Assembly: GCA_963740555.1 (NCBI GenBank)
Contig: CAVUES010000012.1
Location: 1-64,000, forward strand
Length of the DNA stretch: 64,000 nt
Direction: 5' to 3'
Source: Mayfieldus sp963740555
GTDB lineage: Bacteria; Actinomycetota; Thermoleophilia; Solirubrobacterales; 70-9
Positions 57,252 to 64,000 of this stretch are shown here, piece by piece. Positions within the stretch are counted from its first letter, which is position 1. Each line of letters starts with the position of its first letter. A program made the position numbers and the translations under genes. The notes beneath the pieces are model-generated. The model saw only the letters and a program-made list of their open reading frames with translations. It searched no databases and had not been told where the DNA came from.

Positions 57252-58255
57252 GCGATCGGGACGCATACGCCGCCGCGGGCGTCGACCAGTCGGCGGCCGA
57301 CCAAGCGGTCGCGGCGCTGGTCGGCGCGCTGGAGGCAATCGAGCTCGGTCACCCCTCGCGCCAGGTCGCGCTGCCGGGCCATTACGCGAGCGTGATCCGC
57401 ATCGACGAGCGGACCGGAATCGCGCTTTCAACCGACGGGGTCGGGACGAAGCTCGCGGTCGCCGAGCAGCTGGGGCGCTACGCCAGCGTCGGCATCGATT
57501 GCGTGGCGATGAACGTCAACGACGTGGTCTGCGTTGGCGCCAAGCCGCTGGCGATGCTCGACTACATCGCCGCCGAGCGCGCCGATCCCGACGTCTGCGG
57601 CCAGATCGGCACCGGGCTCGCCCGCGGTGCGCAGGCCGCCGGAATCGAAATCCCGGGCGGGGAGCTGGCCCAGCTGGGGGACATGGTGAGCGGATTCGAC
57701 CTCGCGGGCGCCTGCTTTGGAACGGTCGCCCTGGACGCGATCGTCGACGGCTCGTCGGTCGAGCCCGGCGACGCGGTGTTGGGCCTTCCCTCGTCGGGCC
57801 TTCACTCCAACGGCTACACGCTCGCCCGCCGGGCGCTCGAGGGCATCACGCTCGACGACGGGCGGCTCGGAGCGCCGCTCGGCGAGGTGTTGCTCGCCCC
57901 GACCGAGATCTACGTGCGCGCGGTCCTCGACCTGCTCGGATCAGGCGTGGCCACGCGGGGACTGGCCCATATCACCTCGGGAGGGCTTGGAAACCTGCTG
58001 CGCCTGCGGGCCGAGGTCGGCTACGAGATCGACGAACCGTTGCCGGTGCCGCCGGTGTTCGGGCTGATCCAGGAGCGCGGCGGGGTCTCCGACGACGAGA
58101 TGCATGAGGTCTTCAACATGGGCTGCGGGTTCTGCTGCGTGGTCGCGGCCAACAACGAGGAGGCGGCGCTGGAGGTCCTCCGCCGCCATCACCCCGGCGC
58201 GAAGCGCATCGGAAGCGCCACCGCGGGAGCGCGCGAGGTGCGCCGCTCCGCCTGA
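57248..58255 (+). CDS. purM: Phosphoribosylformylglycinamidine cyclo-ligase
   Basis: Protein of 335 aa that forms aminoimidazole ribotide in purine synthesis. The opening DAYAAAGVDQSAADQAV is typical, with STDGVGTKLAVAEQLGRY, DCVAMNVNDVVCVGAKPLAMLDYIA, GLPSSGLHSNGYTLAR and AHITSGGLGNLLR. ATG at 57248 overlaps uppP by 4 bases. The complete, ordinary length suggests a functional housekeeping gene. Confidence 0.95.
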   Translation: MSDRDAYAAAGVDQSAADQAVAALVGALEAIELGHPSRQVALPGHYASVIRIDERTGIALSTDGVGTKLAVAEQLGRYASVGIDCVAMNVNDVVCVGAKPLAMLDYIAAERADPDVCGQIGTGLARGAQAAGIEIPGGELAQLGDMVSGFDLAGACFGTVALDAIVDGSSVEPGDAVLGLPSSGLHSNGYTLARRALEGITLDDGRLGAPLGEVLLAPTEIYVRAVLDLLGSGVATRGLAHITSGGLGNLLRLRAEVGYEIDEPLPVPPVFGLIQERGGVSDDEMHEVFNMGCGFCCVVAANNEEAALEVLRRHHPGAKRIGSATAGAREVRRSA

Positions 58256-58278
58256 GCACCGCTGCTACGGTCGCCGCC

Positions 58279-58932
58279 ATGCAGATCGCGATCCTGATCT
58301 TCGAGAAATTGACGGCACTCGACGCGATCGGGCCGTACGAGGTGTTGCGCTCGGTGCCCGGCTGGGAGGTGCGGATCGTGGGCCCCGAAGCAGGCCCCGT
58401 GCGCGCCGACAGCGGGGCGCTTGGGCTGGTGGCCGACTACTCGATCGACGAGGTCACCGAGCCCGACATGGTGCTGGTCCCCGGTGGCGAAGGCAACCGG
58501 CCGCTGCTCAGCGACGAGCACGTGCTCGGTTGGCTGCGCGAGGTGGACCAACAAACGCGCTGGACGACGTCCGTCTGCACCGGATCGCTGGTGCTCGGCG
58601 CCGCCGGCTTGCTGGAGGGAAAGCGGGCGACCAGCCACTGGCTTTACCTCGACCGCCTGCGCGAGTATGGCGCCGAGCCGAGCTCCGAGCGCATCGTCGA
58701 GGACGGCAAGCTGATCACCGCCGGCGGTGTCACGTCGGGAATTGACATGGCCCTGCACCTTGTGAATCGCGAGCTCGGCGAGGAGGCGGCGCAGGCGATT
58801 CAGCTGGCGATCCAATACGACCCCGAGCCGCCGTTCGACAGCGGAACGCCGGCGACAGCTCCAAAGCAGATCGTCGATGCGGTGACGCAGGTCGCCGCGG
58901 CCGGAGACGATTGGCTCGGCGGCCGCAGCTAG
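58279..58932 (+). CDS. DJ-1/PfpI-family protein (isonitrile hydratase-like)
   Basis: Protein of 217 aa with a glutamine-amidotransferase-like fold. The nucleophile cysteine is in TTSVCTGSLVLGAAGLL after LVPGGEGNRPLL, and GGVTSGIDMALHLV follows, the arrangement of isonitrile hydratase-like and AraC-ligand-domain relatives. An acidic residue in FEKLTALDAIGPYEVL is typical. ATG at 58279. Its stop shares a CTAG with the convergent FrnE-like gene. The substrate is not known. Confidence 0.88.
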   Translation: MQIAILIFEKLTALDAIGPYEVLRSVPGWEVRIVGPEAGPVRADSGALGLVADYSIDEVTEPDMVLVPGGEGNRPLLSDEHVLGWLREVDQQTRWTTSVCTGSLVLGAAGLLEGKRATSHWLYLDRLREYGAEPSSERIVEDGKLITAGGVTSGIDMALHLVNRELGEEAAQAIQLAIQYDPEPPFDSGTPATAPKQIVDAVTQVAAAGDDWLGGRS

Positions 58933-59807
58933 GCCTTCTCCCAGATCGTCCCGGTTAGGGCGCGGATCGGCTTCAGCTTCCACTCGGTCGCCAGCCTCCA
59001 CAGCTCTGCCTCGACGAGAGGGCGCGGTCGATCGGCGAGAACCTCCGCCTCCTTCGTCGCCAGGCTCCCGAAGCGGTCGATCGCGGCGACCGGCTCCAGC
59101 GGCCCGTCGTTGACCGGCGACGCTCCGGCGGCCAGCGCGGCGTCGCGATAGGCGCCGTAGGGCTGCCAGCCCCAGACGCCGTGGCGTCCCCCGTGATCGC
59201 CGATGAAGACCGCCGACGGAAGCGAGACCCGCTCTTTGCCTTCGGTGCTGCGCACCTTGTCGGCCTCCCGCGCCTGCGCCGGCACGTCCCGAACCTCGTC
59301 GAGGTCGGCCCCGAACAGCTCCGTGATCGCGTGCGAGTCGAGGTCGATCCTGAATCGCTCGACGTCGAGTCCCGCCGGTCCGGCCTCGGCGATCAGCGAC
59401 TCTGCGTGGTCGAGCTTGCGCCTTCCGACCATCAGGCCTTCGCGCAGGCGGCGCAGGTATCGGTATTCGAGCTCCGATCCCTGCTCCCCGGCGGCCTTCA
59501 CCGCCATGCAGGCGGGATAGGTGCTCCGAATCGGGTTCTCGGTCCAGATTCGCGGGTCGAAGGGCATGCCCGTCTCTTCGCCGACCTCGAGCCAGTGCGA
59601 CATCAGGTCCGCGTAGCAATCGGGGCCGGAGCCGATCCCCCCCTCGTCGTCGCGGTATCGAGAGTCATACTGGCGCGCCAGGCCGCCCATCACCCAGACG
59701 AAGCGCAGCTCGTCGTCAAACTCCCACATGAGTTTGCGAAGCTTGGGCTCACTGCCCCACGACCAGGAGCAGGCAGGGTCTGTCAGGTAGCGAACCTCTA
59801 CGGGCAC
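58929..59807 (-). CDS. FrnE-like DsbA-family protein lacking the second redox cysteine
   Basis: Protein of 292 aa with thioredoxin-like DsbA/FrnE organisation: VRYLTDPACSWSWGSEPKLRK at the start, a helical insert, and SLPSAVFIGDHGGRHGVWGWQ with the cis-proline region. The active-site motif reads CSWS (C13-S16), not CxxC, so disulfide exchange would need a partner thiol or the protein has another role (adapter or isomerase-like). GTG at 59807. Cytoplasmic, as no signal peptide is visible. Confidence 0.82.
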   Translation of the reverse strand: MPVEVRYLTDPACSWSWGSEPKLRKLMWEFDDELRFVWVMGGLARQYDSRYRDDEGGIGSGPDCYADLMSHWLEVGEETGMPFDPRIWTENPIRSTYPACMAVKAAGEQGSELEYRYLRRLREGLMVGRRKLDHAESLIAEAGPAGLDVERFRIDLDSHAITELFGADLDEVRDVPAQAREADKVRSTEGKERVSLPSAVFIGDHGGRHGVWGWQPYGAYRDAALAAGASPVNDGPLEPVAAIDRFGSLATKEAEVLADRPRPLVEAELWRLATEWKLKPIRALTGTIWEKA

Positions 59808-59858
59808 GGAGTTGCCGAGAATACGCGGCAGATGCGCGAACCTCTCCTATAGGCAGAG

Positions 59859-61370
59859 ATGGAAACCCAGTCGACAAGCGCTCAGATGATCGGAACCGTG
59901 CTCTCGGGCCGCTACCGGCTCGAGGCGAAGCTCGGCAGCGGCGGCATGTCGACGGTCTACCTGGCCCGCGACACGACGCTCGACCGGCAGGTCGCGGTGA
60001 AGGTCATGCATCGCGAGATGTCCGAGCAGCCCGAGCAGCTGGAGCGCTTTCGCCGCGAGGCGCGCGCGGTGGCGAAGCTTTCCCATCCCAACGTCGTCGC
60101 GGTGATCGACGCCGGCGAGGACGGCGGCCACCCGTACATCGTCTTCGAGTACGTGGAGGGCGAGAACCTCAAGCAGCGGATCAAGCGGCTCGGACCCCTG
60201 GACGCCCAGGAGGCGCTCGCCTACGCGATCGAAATCGCCCGTGGTCTCACCGTCGCCCACGGCCGCAAGATGGTGCACCGCGACATCAAGCCGCAGAACG
60301 TGCTGATCGATGCCGAGGGTCGCGCCAAGGTGACCGACTTTGGGATCGCCCGCCAGCTCGAGCAGCAGGGCGTCACCGACACCGGCAGGGTGCTGGGCAC
60401 CACCGACTACGTCTCGCCCGAGCAGGCGATGGGCCATGGCGTCGACCCGCGCTCCGACGTCTACTCGCTCGGGGTCGTGCTCTACGAGATGCTGACCGGC
60501 GATGTTCCGTTCAGCGCCGACACCCAGGTCGGGGTGGCGATGAAGCACGTAAACGAGGAGCTGCCCGACGTGCAGCGCCGCCGCCCCGAGCTCTCCGCCG
60601 CGGCGGCGCTGACGATCGAGCGGGCGACGACCAAGGACATCTCGAAGCGCTACAAGGGCGTCGGGGAGATGATCGACGACCTCGAGACCGCGCTCGAGGT
60701 CGAGGCGGCGCGGGCAGGGTCGACCGAGGGCGAAGCGACCACGGTGCTCAAAGCCGTTCGGCCCCGCCGGCGGTGGCTGCGCGGCCGCAGCCGGCGGTCG
60801 GTGATGGGGACACTGGCCGTGCTCGCCCTTGCGGGCGCCGTGATCGCCGCGGTGATCATCATCCAGAGCGGCAAGGTGGGCGGCGGAGGCGGCACGACCG
60901 GCAAGCCAATCGCCATCAGCTCTGCCACGGACTTCGATCCCGAGGGCGACGGCGAGGAGACCGGCAGCCAGGTGCTTCAAGCGATCGACGGCAACCCGAC
61001 CGGAACCGCCTGGACCACCGAGCACTATGACTCCGACACGTTCGCCGGCACCAAGGCCGGGCCCGATCCCGGCGTCGGCATCTACGTGAAGACGAGCTCA
61101 CCGGCGAGGCCGAGGAAGATGGAGGTTCGTTCGGCGACGCCGGGGTGGGACGCGGAGGTGTTCGCCGCCCCCACCAGCGCGCCGGCCGAGATCGGGGGTT
61201 GGGGCGCGCCGATTGGGACTGTCTCTGACGCCAGCGGGCGCCAGGCGATCTCGCTGAAGCCGCACGGGTCGGCGCAGTACTTCCTGCTCTGGTTCACGAA
61301 GCTGGGCACGGCCGAGGACCAACCCACTCGCTACCAGGCCGAGATCTCCGACATCAAGCTGCTCAGCTAA
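59859..61370 (+). CDS. PknB-type serine/threonine protein kinase
   Basis: Protein of 503 aa: kinase domain at about 18-285 with the glycine loop LGSGGMSTVY, the lysine in VAVKVM, catalytic HRDIKPQN, DFG and the activation segment GTTDYVSPEQAMG. A juxtamembrane basic region, one membrane segment (about 318-341) and an external beta-rich domain of about 160 residues follow (discoidin-like in general shape; ALQ-type segments such as SPARPRKMEV). No PASTA repeats. ATG at 59859. Likely a receptor kinase; the ligand is unknown. Confidence 0.93.
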   Translation: METQSTSAQMIGTVLSGRYRLEAKLGSGGMSTVYLARDTTLDRQVAVKVMHREMSEQPEQLERFRREARAVAKLSHPNVVAVIDAGEDGGHPYIVFEYVEGENLKQRIKRLGPLDAQEALAYAIEIARGLTVAHGRKMVHRDIKPQNVLIDAEGRAKVTDFGIARQLEQQGVTDTGRVLGTTDYVSPEQAMGHGVDPRSDVYSLGVVLYEMLTGDVPFSADTQVGVAMKHVNEELPDVQRRRPELSAAAALTIERATTKDISKRYKGVGEMIDDLETALEVEAARAGSTEGEATTVLKAVRPRRRWLRGRSRRSVMGTLAVLALAGAVIAAVIIIQSGKVGGGGGTTGKPIAISSATDFDPEGDGEETGSQVLQAIDGNPTGTAWTTEHYDSDTFAGTKAGPDPGVGIYVKTSSPARPRKMEVRSATPGWDAEVFAAPTSAPAEIGGWGAPIGTVSDASGRQAISLKPHGSAQYFLLWFTKLGTAEDQPTRYQAEISDIKLLS

Positions 61371-61377
61371 TCCTGGG

Positions 61378-62346
61378 CTAGTACTCGTAGCCGCGCTTCT
61401 GCTCGTGGCGCTCGACCGCCAATCCCACGAGACGGTCGCAGAGGTCCGGGTAGTCGATTCCGCTGGCTTCGAACAGCTTCGCGTAGACGCTCGTCTCGGT
61501 GAAGCCGGGGATCGTGTTGATCTCGTTGACCAGCACCTCGCCGTCCTCGCTGACGAAGAAGTCGCAGCGGGCCATGCCGCTGCAGCCGGTGAGGGTGAAG
61601 ACCCGCGCCGCGAGCTCCCGCACCCGCTCCAGGGTCGGCTCGTCGAGCGGCGCCGGCACCACGAGGTCCATCCCGCCATCCGAGTACTTGGCCTCGTAGT
61701 CGTACCAGTCGGCGTGGGCGACGATCTCTCCCGGCAGCGATGTCTGCGGCTGCTCGTTGCCTAGCACCGAGCACTCCACCTCCTTGCCGCTCGCCGAGGC
61801 TTCGACGATCACCCGTGGGTCATGGCGGGCGGCGAGCTCGACCGCCTCGTCGAGGCCGCGCTCCGGCGAGGTCACCTTGCTGATCCCGACGCTGGACCCG
61901 AGCCGGGACGGCTTCACCCAGAGGGGTAACCCAAACGACGCGGCGCGCTCCCGCCAGCTCTCCTCTCCCGCCTCGACGAAGTCGACCTGCGGTACCCCGT
62001 GGAAGGCGAGCAGGCGCTTGAAACTCAGCTTGTCGATGCAGAGAGCGGAGGCGAGCACGTCCGCCCCCACGTAGGGCAGATCGAGGCACTCGAGCAGTCC
62101 CTGCACCGTGCCGTCCTCCCCGAACGGCCCGTGCAGGACGGGGAACGCCGCCCCGCAGTCGAGCAGTCCGGCGCCAGGCGCCAGCAGTACTGCCTCACCG
62201 TCGCACGACCAACCGCCTTCGCGGTCGATCAAGACCGCGACGGCTTCGTGCCCCGCCTGCCCCAGCCCCGCGGCTACCGAGGCACCGGAGCGAAGCGAGA
62301 CCTCGTGCTCGCTGGAACGCCCCCCCGAGAGAACGGCGACGCGCAC
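61378..62346 (-). CDS. ddl: D-alanine--D-alanine ligase
   Basis: ATP-grasp enzyme of 322 aa making the D-Ala-D-Ala dipeptide for peptidoglycan. Motifs include VLSGGRSSEHEVSLRSG, the HGPFGEDGTVQGLLE segment, VKPSRLGSSVGISKV, and EVLVNEINTIPGFTETS with the metal-binding residues. The GTG start at 62346 shares one base with the kinase stop (TAGTG), so it is cotranscribed with the PASTA kinase, linking wall precursor synthesis with its regulator. Confidence 0.95.
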   Translation of the reverse strand: MRVAVLSGGRSSEHEVSLRSGASVAAGLGQAGHEAVAVLIDREGGWSCDGEAVLLAPGAGLLDCGAAFPVLHGPFGEDGTVQGLLECLDLPYVGADVLASALCIDKLSFKRLLAFHGVPQVDFVEAGEESWRERAASFGLPLWVKPSRLGSSVGISKVTSPERGLDEAVELAARHDPRVIVEASASGKEVECSVLGNEQPQTSLPGEIVAHADWYDYEAKYSDGGMDLVVPAPLDEPTLERVRELAARVFTLTGCSGMARCDFFVSEDGEVLVNEINTIPGFTETSVYAKLFEASGIDYPDLCDRLVGLAVERHEQKRGYEY

Positions 62347-64000
62347 TAGTGGCCGGTCCGCGGGGTCGGCGTCGTCGTCGTGGTGGGCGTCGTCGTCGTG
62401 GTGGTCGGCGGCGTCAAGTGCCCGACGAAGATCGTCACCGTGCTGCCATTCGCAGCCGTGCCGCCGGGCGAGGGGAACTGGTCGACGACCTTGCCGTCCT
62501 GAGCGGGGACGGTGACGTCCTGCGACTGGACCGAGACCACGAAGCCCTTGCCGCGAAGCGTCGACACGGCGCCCGATTGGATCTTTCCGATCACGTTCGG
62601 AACCGTCACCTTCGCCTGGCCGCTGGAGACGACGATCGTCACGGTCGAGCCCTGGTCGACCGACTGACCGGCGTCGGGAGCCTGCTGGAGCACCTGCCCC
62701 GCGGTCGCGTTGTCCTTGCGCTTGACGACGGACGGGACCAGGCCGGCACCGCGGATCTCGGACTCGGCAATCGCCTGCGTCTCGCCGACGACGAGCGGCA
62801 CGTCGACCTTCTTTGGGCCGCGCGAAACCGTGAGCGTGACCTCCGAGCCCTGCCGGGCAAGCGAACCGCCGGTCGGATTGCTGCTGATCACCGTGCCCGC
62901 GGGCACCGTCTCCGATGCGGCCTTGACCACCGCTGCGTTGAAGTGCGCCGCCGCCAACTTGCTCTCCGCGGCCGCCTGGTCGAGGCCGGCCACCGACGGC
63001 ACCTTCGCCTGCCCGGGGCCCGCGTTGACGGTCAGGGTGACGATCGGCTTGGTGCAGGAGAGCTTCAGCAGGTCGCAGCTCTGGTCGGCCTGCCCAGCCG
63101 GCGGGTCCTGCTCGAGGACGATGCCCTTGGGACCGAGGCGGCGAACCGTGTCGGTCCGAACGTCGAACCCCTTCAGCTGCAGCACCGTCTTCGCGTCGGA
63201 GAGGTTCTGTCCGAGCACGTCGGGGACGTCCGCCTTCGGGGCGCTGCGCTGGCTGAGGATCAGGCCGACGACTAGGCCCAGCAGGATCGCCCCGAGGACC
63301 CAGCGCCAGGGGCGCCGCTTGCCTTCCTCGTCGGTGCCCGGGGGCGGCGGCCCGCCGTCCGCGGCGGACGCCTCGGCCGGCGCCTCTACAGGAGGCAGGG
63401 GCGCAAACGTCGCCGTTGATCCGGGAGGGGCCGAGGCCGGGTCGCGCTCCGCCGCGTCGAGGGCGACGATGAACGCCCCCGCGTCGGCGAACCGCTGCCC
63501 CGGGTCCTTGGCGAGGGCCCGCATCACGACCGCGTCCAGTGCCGGCGACACGGCCGGGTTCAGGGCGCTGGGGCGCTGGGGCGCCTGAGAGACCTGCTTT
63601 AGGGCGACGGCGACCGTGCTGTCGCCCTCGAAGGGGACGTGGCCGGTCAGCGCCTCATAGAGGATCACCCCGATCGAGTAGATGTCGGAGGCGGACGTCA
63701 CCTCCAGCCCCTGGGCCTGCTCGGGAGAGAGGTAATGGGCGGTCCCCATCACCGACCCCGTCTGGGTGATCTCCGAGACGCCGGCGCGGGCGATGCCGAA
63801 GTCGGTGACCGTGGCGTGCCCTTCCGCGTCGACGATCACGTTCTGGGGCTTGAGATCCCGATGCACGATGCCGTGGCGGTGCGCGAAACGAGCCGCCTCG
63901 AGGATCTGGCGCACGATCGACAGCGTCATCGCCGCGGGCAGGCCGGCGTCGATCAGCTCCTTCAGCGAGCGCCCTTCGAGGTACTCCATCGCGATGTAAT
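62346..64000 (-). CDS. PASTA-domain serine/threonine kinase (5' end beyond window)
   Basis: Partial gene; the coding frame runs through the window edge (YIAMEYLEGRSL), so the first ~80 residues of the kinase N-lobe are missing. Visible are HRDLKPQNVIVD, DFG, GTAHYLSPEQAQG, the membrane segment WVLGAILLGLVVGLILS and four PASTA repeats (for example ADVPDVLGQNLSDAKTVL and AKVPSVAGLDQAAAESKL). A Thr/Pro-rich tail (TTTTTTPTTTT) ends the protein. It should sense muropeptides or lipid II and phosphorylate division and wall enzymes. It is directly upstream of ddl. Confidence 0.93.
   Translation of the reverse strand, partial: YIAMEYLEGRSLKELIDAGLPAAMTLSIVRQILEAARFAHRHGIVHRDLKPQNVIVDAEGHATVTDFGIARAGVSEITQTGSVMGTAHYLSPEQAQGLEVTSASDIYSIGVILYEALTGHVPFEGDSTVAVALKQVSQAPQRPSALNPAVSPALDAVVMRALAKDPGQRFADAGAFIVALDAAERDPASAPPGSTATFAPLPPVEAPAEASAADGGPPPPGTDEEGKRRPWRWVLGAILLGLVVGLILSQRSAPKADVPDVLGQNLSDAKTVLQLKGFDVRTDTVRRLGPKGIVLEQDPPAGQADQSCDLLKLSCTKPIVTLTVNAGPGQAKVPSVAGLDQAAAESKLAAAHFNAAVVKAASETVPAGTVISSNPTGGSLARQGSEVTLTVSRGPKKVDVPLVVGETQAIAESEIRGAGLVPSVVKRKDNATAGQVLQQAPDAGQSVDQGSTVTIVVSSGQAKVTVPNVIGKIQSGAVSTLRGKGFVVSVQSQDVTVPAQDGKVVDQFPSPGGTAANGSTVTIFVGHLTPPTTTTTTPTTTTTPTPRTGH

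Noticed and set aside
62355..62410. Microsatellite-like gtcgtcgtcgtggtgg tract
   Set aside because: It is the Thr/Pro-rich tail of the PASTA kinase (ACG/ACC codons), common in these proteins.

Overview
This 64 kb window is high-G+C, densely packed bacterial DNA. Many starts are GTG or TTG, and genes are chained by 1 to 4 base stop/start overlaps. PASTA-domain Ser/Thr kinases, a LytR-C domain protein, a DUF3105 protein and a large catabolic repertoire suggest a soil actinomycetote, perhaps of the Thermoleophilia/Solirubrobacterales type. That placement is an inference; no rRNA, tRNA, CRISPR array, insertion sequence or prophage was seen. No gap without a gene exceeds 300 bases.

Region 1 (about 1-40.4 kb) is a catabolic island for aromatic or methoxylated aromatic acids. 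From the left: a phenylacetate-CoA ligase/DpgC-like dioxygenase pair; acetoacetyl-CoA synthetase; a zinc ribbon protein, TypA and an SRPBCC protein; then a six-gene minus-strand operon (benzoylformate-decarboxylase-like TPP enzyme, gluconate-dehydrogenase-subunit-3-like protein, GMC oxidoreductase, Zn alcohol dehydrogenase, alpha/beta hydrolase, VOC protein). Next is a one-carbon block: a homocysteine S-methyltransferase, a LigM/DesA-type tetrahydrofolate O-demethylase, MetF and PurU. A seven-gene minus-strand operon follows (GntR regulator, MetE-like methyltransferase, NAD(P) oxidoreductase, DUF6282 hydrolase-like protein, GalB-like hydratase, RraA/LigK-like aldolase, type I extradiol dioxygenase), divergent from a Liv-type ABC importer fused into an operon with a TPP dehydrogenase E1 pair. 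It ends with a benzaldehyde-type ALDH, a second GMC oxidase and Zn alcohol dehydrogenase, a sugar isomerase with a second E1 pair, an amidohydrolase and an SDR.

Four divergent promoters in this island carry copies of one palindrome (consensus TTGTATACAA and variants), ten copies in all. This suggests that the FCD-type GntR protein encoded here controls the whole set. The likely flow is import of an aryl acid, CoA activation and side-chain shortening, O-demethylation onto tetrahydrofolate, disposal of the C1 unit through MetF and PurU (or to methionine), and meta-cleavage of the phenol to pyruvate/oxaloacetate-type products.

Region 2 (40.5-45 kb) holds an alpha/beta hydrolase-fold protein, a DUF3105 membrane protein, two acetyltransferase-like proteins and a secreted RTX-repeat protein. 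Region 3 (45.1-55.5 kb) is an exopolysaccharide locus: a sugar transferase, a frameshifted family 2 glycosyltransferase, GT4, GT2, a Wzx-type flippase, an O-antigen-ligase-like protein, two membrane-anchored accessory proteins and a CapD/FlaA1-type epimerase/dehydratase. Two related 20-codon ORFs sit directly in front of the GT4 and flippase genes. Region 4 (55.6-64 kb) is mostly housekeeping: DedA, UppP, PurM, a DJ-1/PfpI protein, a FrnE-like DsbA protein, a Ser/Thr kinase, D-Ala-D-Ala ligase and a PASTA kinase cut by the window edge.
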